Positions 9,173 through 18,222 of a stretch of 64,000 bases of DNA are shown in pieces. The DNA comes from Peribacillus frigoritolerans_B (GTDB lineage: Bacteria; Bacillota; Bacilli; Bacillales; DSM-1321). The translations under genes were made by a program, and so were the position numbers. The stretch spans positions 551,439 through 615,438 of the forward strand of contig NZ_JBIWES010000002.1 of the NCBI RefSeq assembly GCF_044762665.1. Reading direction: 5' to 3'. The first letter of the stretch is position 1, and each line of letters starts with the position of its first letter. Under the pieces are notes generated by a model that was not told the origin of the DNA, searched no databases, and saw nothing but the letters and a program-made list of their open reading frames with translations.

Positions 9173-10654
9173 ATGATACCAAAACAAGAAAATGACATCT
9201 TGCAACCTCCACAGCAAGAAGAACAAGAATTAAAGCGCGGTTTAAAATCCCGCCATTTAACGATGATTTCCATTGGCGGCGCTATTGGCACCGGGCTGTT
9301 CCTCAGCAGCGGGGCAGCCATTCATACAGCTGGGCCAGGCGGCGCGCTACTTGCTTATGCCTTAGTTGGGGCAATGGTGTACTTTGTGATGACGAGCTTA
9401 GGGGAACTGGCAGCCTTTATGCCGACAAGCGGATCCTTCAGTACCTATGGATCTAAATTCGTCGATCCAGCATTTGGTTTTGCCTTGGGATGGACATATT
9501 GGTTCAATTGGTCGATGACGATAGCCGCAGAGTTGGCAGCCTCGACAATGATCATGAAATTCTGGTTTCCGAATAGTCCATCATTGTTATGGAGTTCATC
9601 ATTCTTGGTGCTCATTTTCCTATTGAACTATTTATCCGTTAAAGGATATGGTGAAGGGGAATACTGGTTTTCCTTCATAAAAGTAACAGCGATCGTTATT
9701 TTTATAATCGTCGGACTGCTAATGATCGTCGGCATTATGGGTGGCGAAGCAGTTGGATTTAAAAACTTCACCGTCGATGACGCTCCTTTCCCGGGTGGGT
9801 TCATGGGTGTCTTCATCGTTTTCATAGCGGCTGGCTTTTCTTTTCAAGGTACCGAAATTGTCGGTGTGGCTGCCGGGGAAAGTGAAGATCCTGCACGGAA
9901 TATACCGAAGGCGATTAAAAGTGTCTTCTGGAGGATCTTGCTCTTTTACGTATTGGCAATCTTCGTAATAGGACTGCTTATCCCTTATACGAACCCAAGT
10001 TTACAAGGTGATAACGTCATGGTAAGCCCATTCACGCTCATCTTTGAAAAAGCTGGAGTGGCCTTTGCTGCTTCGCTTATGAATGCCGTCATTTTAACAG
10101 CGGTCTTATCTGCAGGTAACTCTAGTCTATATGCATCTACGCGTATGTTATATTCAATGGCAAAGGATGGGCAAGCACCTCGTTTGTTTGCAAAACTTAA
10201 TAAACGCGGAGTACCGGTTGCAGGCATGATTTTGACATGTTCCATCGGCATGCTGGCCTTTTTAGCTTCCATATTCGGTGATGGTAAAGTGTATATTTGG
10301 TTAATGAATGCCATTGGAATTACAGGATTCATCTTTTGGCTGGGCATTTCCATCAGCCATTACCGTTTCCGGAAAGCATTCATCGCTCAAGGCCATTCAT
10401 TGGAGAAGCTGCCATATAAGGCATTATGGTTCCCGATTGGACCGATCTTTGCCATTTTAATTGGCATGATCGTCATCCTTTCCCAAAATATCCAGGCCTT
10501 TTTCTCAGACCATATCGATTGGGGCAGTGTAATAGCTGCATACCTGGGAATCCCGCTTTTCCTTGGTCTATGGTTTGGTTATAAACTGGTAAGAAAGACC
10601 AAATTCGTTAAACTTGATGAAGTCGAATTTGACTTTGACAAAAAATATGAATGA
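9173..10654 (+). CDS. Amino acid permease, APC superfamily
   Basis: A 493-residue transporter with about twelve membrane segments. The N-terminal family signature LKSRHLTMISIGGAIGTGLF starts helix 1, and GAMVYFVMTSLGELAAFMP and QGTEIVGVAAGES are typical of the AAT group (LysP, RocE, AroP and related proton symporters). The substrate cannot be fixed; basic amino acids are a reasonable guess from the LysP-like pattern. The ATG at 9173 follows AAAGGGATG. The gene is divergent from the protease, so peptide breakdown and amino-acid uptake genes sit side by side. Confidence 0.9.
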   Translation: MIPKQENDILQPPQQEEQELKRGLKSRHLTMISIGGAIGTGLFLSSGAAIHTAGPGGALLAYALVGAMVYFVMTSLGELAAFMPTSGSFSTYGSKFVDPAFGFALGWTYWFNWSMTIAAELAASTMIMKFWFPNSPSLLWSSSFLVLIFLLNYLSVKGYGEGEYWFSFIKVTAIVIFIIVGLLMIVGIMGGEAVGFKNFTVDDAPFPGGFMGVFIVFIAAGFSFQGTEIVGVAAGESEDPARNIPKAIKSVFWRILLFYVLAIFVIGLLIPYTNPSLQGDNVMVSPFTLIFEKAGVAFAASLMNAVILTAVLSAGNSSLYASTRMLYSMAKDGQAPRLFAKLNKRGVPVAGMILTCSIGMLAFLASIFGDGKVYIWLMNAIGITGFIFWLGISISHYRFRKAFIAQGHSLEKLPYKALWFPIGPIFAILIGMIVILSQNIQAFFSDHIDWGSVIAAYLGIPLFLGLWFGYKLVRKTKFVKLDEVEFDFDKKYE

Positions 10655-10670
10655 ACAAGCTTAAAGTAAA

Positions 10671-10712
10671 GCAGCCGGACAATTCAGTTTTAAATTGTCC
10701 GGCTTTTATTTG
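10671..10712 (+). terminator. Rho-independent terminator of the permease gene
   Basis: Stem AGCCGGACAATT/AATTGTCCGGCT followed by TTTATTTG. Confidence 0.85.
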
Positions 10713-10732
10713 TTTTGTATAAGCTCATTATC

Positions 10733-10772
10733 AAAGGCTAGGAATCTGATTCCTAGCCTTTGATTTTTTGTC
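10733..10772 (+). terminator. Second hairpin, likely backup terminator
   Basis: Stem AAAGGCTAGGAATC / TCCTAGCCTTT followed by GATTTTTTG, 30 bases after the first terminator. Confidence 0.7.
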
Positions 10773-10897
10773 GAATGGAAATTTATACAAATCTTGAGTG
10801 AGGTGTTATATGATAATCGTAAACTCTGCTAAATTGCATGTACAGAACGGCGGGAAAGCTTTTAATATTTCCAAGGGAAAGGGAAGGTGCACGGCTG

Positions 10898-11998
10898 ATG
10901 ACCTTATTGACTCATTTAAAAGTATTGGACTTTTCAACGTTACTGCCAGGCCCATTTGCCACTTTGATGCTAGCGGATTTAGGAGCGGATGTTTTGAAGG
11001 TGGAGAGGCCGGGAGCAAAGGATTCATGGGGTGTGAACCAATATCTTAACAGATCGAAGCAGTCGATCACACTGGATTTAAAACAATCCGAGTCAATCGA
11101 ATCCGTAAAAAACCTAGTGACGGAATACGATATCGTCATTGAACAATTCCGTCCAGGTGTCATGGAACGCCTCGGACTGGGGTATGGGGCATTAAAATCG
11201 ATCAATCCAAAGCTGATTTACTGTTCCATCACGGGCTTCGGCCAGACTGGTCCCTATAAAGACCGACCGGGACATGATATCAATTATATTTCGATTGCAG
11301 GCCTATCAGGCTATTCCGGTACGAAAAAGGCCGGCCCGGCAAAAAACGGAACTCAAATAGCAGATCTTGCCGGAGGCTCGCTGCATGCTGTTATCGGTAT
11401 ATTATCTGCAGTCATTCACAGGGAAAGAACAGGATTCGGCCAAGCCATCGACATCAGCATGACCGACTGCAGTTTTGCCTTGAATGCCATATCCGCACCT
11501 TTGAGTCTGCAAGGGGGCCTTGAGCTTGAACCAGAAAAACTGATGTTGAACGGAGGGTCCTTTTATGACTTTTACGAAACGAAAGACGGACGCTATTTTT
11601 CGGTAGGAAGCATTGAGCCCCCTTTTCGAAAAGCATTATGTGAAGCCATCGGTGCACCCGAATTATATGAATTGAGCATGAAAAGCGATGAAGAAAGCGG
11701 AATCAGGTTTAAAACGGCCGTCCGACTGGCTTTCCTCGAAAGGGATTTTCATGAATGGCAGAAGATATTCGCTGATTTCGAGGCCTGTGCAGAACCAGTG
11801 CTGACCTTCACCGAAGCGGCCGAGCACCCCCAATTGAAGGCGAGGGGAATGATTGTCGAGGTACCTGACGGAAAAGGAAATGTCCAAAAGCAAATTGCCT
11901 GCCCGATCAAAACATCGGTTTTCACCCCTGAATATAAACATGCAGGCTTGAGGCCAGGACAAAACAACGCAGAAATTCTTCGCACCCCCAATCGCTAA
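10898..11998 (+). CDS. CaiB/BaiF family (class III) CoA transferase
   Basis: A 366-residue CoA transferase or racemase-like enzyme. It starts at ATG 10898, with GGGAAGGTG upstream; the open frame continues upstream to 10838 without a site. Family motifs: LKVLDFSTLLPGPFATLMLADLGADVLKVERP, VKNLVTEYDIVIEQFRPGVMERLGLGY, YCSITGFGQTGPYKDRPGHDINY and QIADLAGGSLHAVIGIL, where the Asp is the expected covalent-intermediate residue. Members act on carnitine, oxalate/formate, or 2-methylacyl-CoA (AMACR); the last is common in Bacillus, but the substrate is not shown here. Confidence 0.9.
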   Translation: MTLLTHLKVLDFSTLLPGPFATLMLADLGADVLKVERPGAKDSWGVNQYLNRSKQSITLDLKQSESIESVKNLVTEYDIVIEQFRPGVMERLGLGYGALKSINPKLIYCSITGFGQTGPYKDRPGHDINYISIAGLSGYSGTKKAGPAKNGTQIADLAGGSLHAVIGILSAVIHRERTGFGQAIDISMTDCSFALNAISAPLSLQGGLELEPEKLMLNGGSFYDFYETKDGRYFSVGSIEPPFRKALCEAIGAPELYELSMKSDEESGIRFKTAVRLAFLERDFHEWQKIFADFEACAEPVLTFTEAAEHPQLKARGMIVEVPDGKGNVQKQIACPIKTSVFTPEYKHAGLRPGQNNAEILRTPNR

Positions 11999-12203
11999 AT
12001 AAAGATGTAAAGGCTATCACTTTTCCGGGTTCGATATGTTGGAAACAGTCCAAATTAAGCAGAAGGAGTACGATTATCCTCTTATCACTTGTGAAAGCAA
12101 CATATTACCACTGTGAAAATTTACTAGTTATAACTAGTGTGGGCAGGGTATCAGAGTAGCATCCTGGTAAAGAAATGGCTCTGGTGAGGTGGGGTAGTTA
12201 AAT

Positions 12204-12737
12204 ATGTTTGGTCTCTCTGATATCATTAAATTTCTATTTTCCTTTTTTTTGATCATGCCGATCGTTACACTGATACATTTGAGCGGGCATATTTTCTTTG
12301 TTACGATCTTTGGGGGATCAGAAAAGAAAATCTTGATCGGTTGTGGTAATAAGCTTTTCGCCTTTCGGAACATAGAAGTGAGGAAATATTATTTTTGGAA
12401 TGGGACTTGCGAGTTCAAGGGATTGAAACATGATAATCGATTGACGAATACGCTGATCTATTTAGGGGGGGCTATCTTTAATTTGATCAGCATGCTGATC
12501 ATATATAGCTTAGTGTATCAGAATATCCTGGACAGCTCGGTAATCTGGTATCAATTTATCTATTTTTCATTCTATATTATGTTTTTCTCCTTGTTTCCTA
12601 TGTATTTCTCGGACGGATCGCCTAGTGATGGGAAGGCTGCGGAATTGGCCTTGAGGAACAAGCTGGAAGATAGGGTGACGGATGATATATTTGTGAAGAA
12701 AATGGATGATGATGATGATGATGATAGCTGCAAGTAA
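12204..12737 (+). CDS. Degenerate M50-like (site-2 protease-like) membrane protein
   Basis: A 177-residue membrane protein with three to four hydrophobic segments. The first helix contains IHLSGH, which lines up with the M50 zinc motif HExGH but has Leu in place of catalytic Glu. A later FPMYFSDGSPSDGKAAE resembles the M50 NPxDG-type loop. It is therefore probably a non-catalytic relative; this is inference from motif placement. The gene ends in a (GAT)n run encoding seven consecutive Asp before SCK. The start follows GGTGGGGTAGTTAAAT, an acceptable but weak site. Confidence 0.6.
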   Translation: MFGLSDIIKFLFSFFLIMPIVTLIHLSGHIFFVTIFGGSEKKILIGCGNKLFAFRNIEVRKYYFWNGTCEFKGLKHDNRLTNTLIYLGGAIFNLISMLIIYSLVYQNILDSSVIWYQFIYFSFYIMFFSLFPMYFSDGSPSDGKAAELALRNKLEDRVTDDIFVKKMDDDDDDDSCK

Positions 12738-12770
12738 AAAGGGACGTGCAGGTGGCCGTTCTTTTTTTGT
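12734..12770 (+). terminator. Probable terminator
   Basis: Imperfect stem AAAAGGGACG/CCGTTCTTTT followed by a T-run, directly after the stop codon. Confidence 0.6.
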
Positions 12771-12792
12771 TTGCTTTCGGATTTTAAGTGTA

Positions 12793-12825
12793 AACCTAAT
12801 CGGCACGCTTAAAGCCGATTAGGTT
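12793..12825. terminator. Perfect inverted repeat between convergent genes
   Basis: AACCTAATCGGC / GCCGATTAGGTT, a 12-base perfect stem with a 9-base loop. The T-runs beside it are weak; it is probably the 3' end of the MetE-like transcript. Confidence 0.55.
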
Positions 12826-12867
12826 GTATGAATCCTGTAAATAAGTTTTAAAGCCTACGGAAAATAA

Positions 12868-13971
12868 TCATTCCCATACTTCTTTTGCTGCTTCAACGAC
12901 GAATTTCAGCTTTTCCCATTGCTGATCTTCGGTTAGCTTGTTGCCGTGATGGGTGGAGGCGAAGCCGCATTGAGGGCTTAAGCATAATTGTTCGAGCGGA
13001 ACGAATTCCGAGGCTTCTTTGATGCGTGCCTTAACAGCTTCCTTGTCTTCGATTTCTCCATTTTTTGAAGTGACGACTCCCAGGACGACACGTGCTCCGC
13101 CATTTGGAATGTATTCCAATGGTTTGAAATCCCCTGAGCGTTGATCATCATATTCCAAGAAGAATCCATCCACTTTTTCTTTTGCCAATAAAGTTGGGGC
13201 GATACGGGCATAGCTTCCTTCAAACGCCCATGTCGACTGGTAGTTTCCGCGACATAGGTGGGTAGTGACGACAAGGTCTTCTGGTTTGCCTTCCAATGCT
13301 CCATTAATGACACGAAGTGCAAGATCAATTAACTGTTCCCTCGTATATTTTCCATCTTTGAACTGGAAATCTGGAGCTGAAAGTCTGGCAATATATACAT
13401 CATCCAATTGAAGATAACGCACACCTGCTTCATAAAAGGCATTCAAAGCATGCTGATAGGCTTTGATGATATCATTTGCATATTCTTCAATATCAGGGTA
13501 GATGTCTGCATTATGAATGCCTGCAGCAAATAATTGATTCGGACTGGGAATGGTTTGCTTGGCAACTGCACGTCCGTTCACGATTTGGTCCAATTCAATG
13601 AAATCACGAATGAAGGGATGTTCAGGGTTGAATGAAACCTTCCCGGTATTGCGGACATTATATCTCTCAGTTTCCACACCATCGAATGTGAGGCCTTTTT
13701 CAGTAACATATCCCTCGATGCCATTTAAATGTTCGAGGAAGTCAAAGTGCCACCATGTTCGCCTGAACTCACCGTCCGTAACGGCCTCTAATCCAACTTC
13801 AATTTGTTTATCGACAATCCGTTTGATTTCTTCGGTTTCAACTTCACGAAGCCGCTCTGCCGAAAGGGTACCATCCCTAAATTGTTTCCTGGCAATATGT
13901 AAACGTTCTGGTCTTAATAAACTTCCGACGTGGTCCGCCCTGAATGGTGCTTTCGTTAATGTGATGGACAT
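12868..13971 (-). CDS. Cobalamin-independent methionine synthase-like protein (YxjG/YxjH family)
   Basis: A 367-residue protein homologous to the C-terminal catalytic half of MetE. Motifs: FRADHVGSLLRP at the N-terminus, DGEFRRTWWHFDF, YLQLDDVYIA, THLCRGNY with the first zinc ligands (His, Cys) and LSPQCGFAS with the last (Cys). It probably transfers methyl groups to homocysteine or a related thiol to make methionine. An S-box riboswitch directly upstream supports a role in the methionine cycle, as for yxjG and yxjH in B. subtilis. The start codon lies after GGAAAGAAGG. Confidence 0.92.
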   Translation of the reverse strand: MSITLTKAPFRADHVGSLLRPERLHIARKQFRDGTLSAERLREVETEEIKRIVDKQIEVGLEAVTDGEFRRTWWHFDFLEHLNGIEGYVTEKGLTFDGVETERYNVRNTGKVSFNPEHPFIRDFIELDQIVNGRAVAKQTIPSPNQLFAAGIHNADIYPDIEEYANDIIKAYQHALNAFYEAGVRYLQLDDVYIARLSAPDFQFKDGKYTREQLIDLALRVINGALEGKPEDLVVTTHLCRGNYQSTWAFEGSYARIAPTLLAKEKVDGFFLEYDDQRSGDFKPLEYIPNGGARVVLGVVTSKNGEIEDKEAVKARIKEASEFVPLEQLCLSPQCGFASTHHGNKLTEDQQWEKLKFVVEAAKEVWE

Positions 13972-13994
13972 GTTGCATTCCTTCTTTCCTTTTA

Positions 13995-14158
13995 AAAATA
14001 AAAAACCTCTTCTTAAAAATAAGAAGAGGTGTTGGCAACAAAGCTATATACTCTTCTTATCTTCAAGATTTTACACTTCTGGAATTAGCACAGTACAAGA
14101 TCAGTCTGTTGCTGAGGCATCAAAGGGCCAGTCCCTCCACCTCTCTGGATAAGAGTTG
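13995..14158 (-). promoter_or_regulatory. SAM-I (S-box) riboswitch with terminator
   Basis: Read on the minus strand, the leader shows P1 (CTTATC at 14154-14149 with GATAAG at 14061-14056), the conserved AGAGAGGTGGAGGGACTGGC core, GATGCCTCAGCAAC and GTGCTAATTCC, all hallmarks of the S-box aptamer. The terminator stem (AAGAAGAGGT/ACCTCTTCTT, 14001-14032) is followed by a T-run. The 3' side of P1, GATAAGAAGAG, can also pair with the terminator strand CTCTTCTTAT, which is the expected antiterminator. SAM binding should switch transcription of the MetE-like gene off. Confidence 0.95.
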
Positions 14159-14309
14159 TCTATTAAATTAACTATGACTATACAGGTAGTTTTTATGAAG
14201 GTCAAGGGCTGGAGCTGGAATATTTAGAATATACCGTTTATTGATTCGGGCTGAAGTATTAACCGCATCAGGGAATCCGGCATATGCTTTGAGTGGGGGG
14301 AATGCAAGG

Positions 14310-14729
14310 ATGAGTCCATTCAAAAGTGGCATACCGATAACGGTAACTGAAGCCATGATAGAGAGAATCATAAAAATGAAATCATCTGGCCAGGAAATTA
14401 AAGTCGAGATTACACCAAAGCATATTGTGCTTTCCGGAACGATGGAAGTGAAGAAAATGATGTTTAAGAAAGACGTAGCTTTCCGGATTACATTAAAACC
14501 GGTTCATGTGGAAGGAAGAACGATTACGTTTGAATTAGTGGGAATGGAACCAATTGACAGTAATTTCATCAACCAAAGGATATTTAACAGACCGCCATTT
14601 TTTGAATATGAAAAAAGAGCGATCAAAATGAATGCTAATGCGTGGAGCATCGTGAGAAAAATTCCCATTGGCACAATTAAATCGTATGAACTCGTCGAAG
14701 GTGCTTTGAAAATGAAACTTTCTTTATGA
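14310..14729 (+). CDS. Hypothetical protein (139 aa)
   Basis: Family not recognised. The ATG at 14310 follows GGGGGGAATGCAAGG; an in-frame extension to 14241 overlaps the region upstream of the riboswitch. The sequence alternates charged and hydrophobic residues in beta-like segments (VEITPKHIVLSGTMEV, RITLKPVHVEGRTITFELV), suggesting a beta-rich, possibly lipid- or ligand-binding cytoplasmic fold. No signal peptide or helix anchor. Confidence 0.65.
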   Translation: MSPFKSGIPITVTEAMIERIIKMKSSGQEIKVEITPKHIVLSGTMEVKKMMFKKDVAFRITLKPVHVEGRTITFELVGMEPIDSNFINQRIFNRPPFFEYEKRAIKMNANAWSIVRKIPIGTIKSYELVEGALKMKLSL

Positions 14730-14902
14730 TTTAAGGGGATATTTTACATACATCCTTAGCTGCAATCTATAAAGAGTGTGCCAGTTATGTTAGTGTTAAG
14801 ATGACATTGTTCATGAAAAAAATGTGTTTGATAAATCAAGCTCTTTAAAATATACTAAATGACTTGAAGTTTTGAGTTTTTCTGGGAATGAGGAGGATAA
14901 TA

Positions 14903-15445
14903 ATGGATCAAAAGATTTTGCCTGCTTCGGCAAGCATGAAGGATTTTGAAAGATTTCTAGAAAGTTCCTATGAAATAGGTGTGTTTCTTGATTTGCATAT
15001 ATCACAATTGAAAAATGTAAGCATGATGGCAAAGCAGCATAATAAGAAAATGATCTATCATGTCGATTTGATCCATGGCATAAGAAGCGATGAGTACGCG
15101 ACAGAATTCATTTGTCAGGAATATAATCCCTATGGGCTGATTTCTACCAAATCAAACGTTATATTGAAGGCGAAGCAAAAGGGGGTCATTGCCATCCAGC
15201 GAATCTTTTTAATAGACTCACATGCGCTTGAGAAAAGTTATAAGCTGGTGCAGAAAACCAAGCCGGATTATATCGAAGTACTGCCGGGCGCTATGCCATG
15301 GATGATAAAAGAAGTGAAGGAACGGTTGCAGACACCGATTTTTGCAGGTGGCCTCATACGTACTTCGGATGAAGTCCTGAATGCCCTTGATGCCGGGGCG
15401 TCGTCAATCACCACTTCAAAAACTGAATTATGGGATATCGTCTAA
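14903..15445 (+). CDS. glpP: Glycerol-3-phosphate-responsive antiterminator GlpP
   Basis: A 180-residue RNA-binding regulator that, with glycerol-3-phosphate, lets transcription pass leader terminators of glp operons. The start is set at ATG 14903, six bases after AGGAGG; an ATG five codons earlier overlaps that site. Motifs: VFLDLHISQLKNV, HVDLIHGI, EVLPGAMPW and IFAGGLIRTSDEV, in the order of B. subtilis GlpP (TIM-barrel-like fold). It sits directly upstream of glpFK, whose leader carries the predicted target. Confidence 0.95.
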   Translation: MDQKILPASASMKDFERFLESSYEIGVFLDLHISQLKNVSMMAKQHNKKMIYHVDLIHGIRSDEYATEFICQEYNPYGLISTKSNVILKAKQKGVIAIQRIFLIDSHALEKSYKLVQKTKPDYIEVLPGAMPWMIKEVKERLQTPIFAGGLIRTSDEVLNALDAGASSITTSKTELWDIV

Positions 15446-15500
15446 TAGGGGGAAATTGAAAAAAATTACAGAAAAATAGATTAATTTTTTTCACAAAATA

Positions 15501-15529
15501 TTGACAGCGTTTTCATAACCTAGTATATT
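15501..15529 (+). promoter_or_regulatory. glpFK promoter (sigma-A type)
   Basis: TTGACA at 15501-15506 and TATATT at 15524-15529, separated by 17 bases. Confidence 0.85.
15502..15515 (+). promoter_or_regulatory. cre-like CcpA site overlapping the glpFK -35 box
   Basis: TGACAGCGTTTTCA matches TGWAANCGNTNWCA with one mismatch and overlaps the -35 element. This is the position used for CcpA repression of glpFK in B. subtilis. Confidence 0.65.
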
Positions 15530-15555
15530 TTACAGTACAAGTTAATAAATGTGAC

Positions 15556-15628
15556 GGAGACTAGGAGATTCACAACAGATCTATTCATAATTTTTTTATG
15601 AAGATAGTTCTGCTGCGAATCTCCTTTT
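15556..15628 (+). promoter_or_regulatory. glpFK leader terminator / GlpP antitermination target
   Basis: AGGAGATTC at 15563-15571 pairs with GAATCTCCT at 15617-15625, followed by TTTATTTG. The upstream CGGAGACTAGGAGA closely matches CGGAGAACAGGAGA in the glpD leader, pointing to the shared GlpP-binding sequence. Confidence 0.85.
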
Positions 15629-15672
15629 ATTTGTTGGTAAGGTTTAAAAATTTATCAGGGGAGGCGTTAATC

Positions 15673-16497
15673 ATGACTCCATTTTGGGGAGAAGTGTTAG
15701 GTACGATGATATTGGTTTTATTCGGGGCAGGTATTGGTGCTGGTTCATCCTTAAAGGGCTCCTATGCAAAAGATGCCGGCTGGATCGTTATCACGATTGC
15801 GTGGGGATTGGCTGTTACCATGGGTGTTTTTGCAGTGGGGTCCATAAGCGGGGCGCATTTAAACCCGGCGGTCACATTAGGGTTTGCCGTTATTGGAGAA
15901 TTTCCTTGGAGTGATGTGCCCGGTTATATCGTTGCCCAAATGATTGGCGCGATCCTTGGCGCAACTCTAGTATTCCTGCACTATTTGCCACACTGGAAAG
16001 CTACGGATGATCCAGGAGCGAAGCTTGGTGTGTTCGCGACTTCGCCTGCGATCCCGCACACATTTTCAAATCTATTAAGTGAGATGATTGGAACTTTCAT
16101 CCTTATTCTTGGTTTATTATTTATAGGTGCCAATGATTTTACAGAGGGCCTAAACCCATTCGCAGTCGGGTTATTGATTGTCGTGATCGGGATGTCACTT
16201 GGGGGTACGACAGGATACGCCATTAACCCGGCCCGCGACCTGGGGCCGCGCATCGCTCACTTTTTGCTGCCGATACCTGGTAAAGGCAATTCCAATTGGG
16301 GGTATTCATGGATTCCGGTCGTTGGACCGATTGTTGGGGGTTCACTTGGTGCCGTTTGTTATAAAGCATTCTTTATGGGGGAAATAACGGCAGGATTTTG
16401 GTCTGTTTTGGGTGCAAGCCTGGTACTATTGATATTAGCCTATGCTTTTGGTAAAAAACAGTCACATGAATTGGATAGCAGAAATATCGCTAGTTAA
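15673..16497 (+). CDS. glpF: Glycerol uptake facilitator GlpF
   Basis: A 274-residue aquaglyceroporin that lets glycerol diffuse across the membrane. It starts at ATG 15673 behind GGGGAGGCG; the open frame reaches upstream into the leader terminator, which cannot be coding. Six membrane segments and two half-helices carry the paired NPA motifs (HLNPAVTLG and INPARDLGPR). The Asp after the second NPAR is the glycerol-channel residue that separates GlpF from water-only aquaporins. It is cotranscribed with glpK, 21 bases downstream. Confidence 0.96.
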   Translation: MTPFWGEVLGTMILVLFGAGIGAGSSLKGSYAKDAGWIVITIAWGLAVTMGVFAVGSISGAHLNPAVTLGFAVIGEFPWSDVPGYIVAQMIGAILGATLVFLHYLPHWKATDDPGAKLGVFATSPAIPHTFSNLLSEMIGTFILILGLLFIGANDFTEGLNPFAVGLLIVVIGMSLGGTTGYAINPARDLGPRIAHFLLPIPGKGNSNWGYSWIPVVGPIVGGSLGAVCYKAFFMGEITAGFWSVLGASLVLLILAYAFGKKQSHELDSRNIAS

Positions 16498-16518
16498 TTA
16501 AAAGGAGGGGCATACACA

Positions 16519-18009
16519 ATGGAAAAATACATTTTATCATTAGATCAAGGAACAACAAGTTCGCGGGCGATTTTATTTAATGAAAAGGGGGAAATCGTCC
16601 ATTCCTCCCAAAAGGAATTCACACAGCATTTCCCTAAACCAGGCTGGGTCGAGCATAACGCCAATGAGATTTGGGGATCGATCCTGGCGGTGATTGCCGG
16701 TGTACTATCTGAATCCGGTATAAAGCCAGAGCAAATTGCCGGTATCGGGATCACCAATCAGCGTGAAACGGCAGTCGTTTGGGATAAAGAAACAGGTGCC
16801 CCTGTCTATAATGCGATTGTATGGCAGTCCAGGCAAACAAGTGAAATCTGTGATGATTTGAAGGAAAAGGGACTAAATGATTTATTCCGGGATAAAACGG
16901 GATTGTTGATAGATGCCTATTTTTCCGGAACGAAAGTGAAATGGATCCTCGATAATGTGGAAGGGGCACGACAAAAGGCGGATGAAGGCAAGCTGTTATT
17001 CGGTACCATCGATACTTGGCTGATCTGGAAGCTATCAGGAGGCAAGGCCCATGTAACGGACTATTCCAATGCATCCCGGACATTGATGTATAATATCCAT
17101 GAACTGAAATGGGATGAAGAACTGCTTGAGATATTGACTGTACCAAAGTCGATGCTGCCGGAAGTAAGGCCTTCCTCTGAGGAATATGCACGTACGATCG
17201 AATATCATTTCTTCGGCCAATCGATTCCGATCGCCGGGGCAGCCGGTGATCAGCAGGCAGCATTATTCGGCCAAGCCTGCTTTAATGAAGGAATGGCTAA
17301 AAATACGTATGGAACAGGCTGTTTCATGCTCATGAATACAGGAGCCAAGGCTGTCAGTTCCGAACACGGGCTATTGACGACCCTTGCCTGGGGACTGAAT
17401 GGGAAGGTCGAATATGCACTGGAAGGCAGTATATTCGTAGCTGGCTCCGCCATCCAATGGCTGCGCGATGGCCTAAGGATGCTTCATGATGCCAAGGACA
17501 GCGAAACCTATGCAAAACGGGTGGAAAGTACGGATGGAGTATATGTGGTACCGGCTTTTGTAGGACTTGGAACTCCATATTGGGACAGCGAAGTGCGGGG
17601 AGCCGTTTTTGGTTTGACGCGCGGCACATCGAAAGAACATTTCATTCGTGCCACACTTGAATCACTTGCGTATCAAACGAAGGATGTCCTTGATGCAATG
17701 GAGGCGGATTCAGGAATCGAGCTGCAAACATTAAGAGTGGATGGCGGGGCAGTCAAGAATGACTTCCTGATGCAATTCCAAAGCGACTTATTACGGGTGC
17801 CTGTCGAGAGGCCGACCATAAACGAAACTACAGCATTAGGTGCTGCATACTTAGCCGGCCTTGCTGTCGGGTATTGGAAGGATCAAGAAGAAATCTCCCG
17901 GCAATGGGCGGTAGACAAAACCTTTAAACCATCCATGGAAGAGCAAGATAGTGAAAAATTATATGAAGGCTGGAAGAAAGCCGTAAATGCCGCTATGGCG
18001 TTTAAATAA
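16519..18009 (+). CDS. glpK: Glycerol kinase
   Basis: A 496-residue FGGY kinase that phosphorylates glycerol to glycerol-3-phosphate. Motifs: LSLDQGTTSSRA at the N-terminus, GTIDTWLIWKLSGG, IAGAAGDQQAALFGQ and RVDGGAVKNDFLMQFQ (FGGY signature region). His230 in EYHFFGQ lies where HPr phosphorylates and activates GlpK in Firmicutes, so the enzyme is probably under PTS control. AAAGGAGGGG precedes the ATG. Full length for the family. Confidence 0.97.
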   Translation: MEKYILSLDQGTTSSRAILFNEKGEIVHSSQKEFTQHFPKPGWVEHNANEIWGSILAVIAGVLSESGIKPEQIAGIGITNQRETAVVWDKETGAPVYNAIVWQSRQTSEICDDLKEKGLNDLFRDKTGLLIDAYFSGTKVKWILDNVEGARQKADEGKLLFGTIDTWLIWKLSGGKAHVTDYSNASRTLMYNIHELKWDEELLEILTVPKSMLPEVRPSSEEYARTIEYHFFGQSIPIAGAAGDQQAALFGQACFNEGMAKNTYGTGCFMLMNTGAKAVSSEHGLLTTLAWGLNGKVEYALEGSIFVAGSAIQWLRDGLRMLHDAKDSETYAKRVESTDGVYVVPAFVGLGTPYWDSEVRGAVFGLTRGTSKEHFIRATLESLAYQTKDVLDAMEADSGIELQTLRVDGGAVKNDFLMQFQSDLLRVPVERPTINETTALGAAYLAGLAVGYWKDQEEISRQWAVDKTFKPSMEEQDSEKLYEGWKKAVNAAMAFK

Positions 18010-18026
18010 AAAACAACATGTATTCT

Positions 18027-18055
18027 TTCTCAAATGAGCTGGAGTATGCTATAAT
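18027..18055 (+). promoter_or_regulatory. Probable glpD promoter
   Basis: A perfect -10 TATAAT at 18050-18055, with a weak TTCTCA -35 seventeen bases upstream. It lies between glpK and the glpD leader terminator. Confidence 0.6.
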
Positions 18056-18072
18056 GAAATCAAGTTAATAAC

Positions 18073-18148
18073 TCGGCCGGAGAACAGGAGAGACCATGAA
18101 TGCGTTATCGTTAATTCGATAATGTGCATTTATGGTCTCTTTTTTTGT
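18073..18148 (+). promoter_or_regulatory. glpD leader terminator / GlpP antitermination target
   Basis: GAGACCATgAATGC (18090-18103) pairs with GCATTtATGGTCTC (18126-18139), followed by eight T. Upstream CGGAGAACAGGAGA matches the glpFK leader element. Confidence 0.85.
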
Positions 18149-18222
18149 TTTTAATGGCAGATTAGGGATATTAATATCTATATAAACTATGCGAACAAAT
18201 GAACCAATTGAATATAATGACC

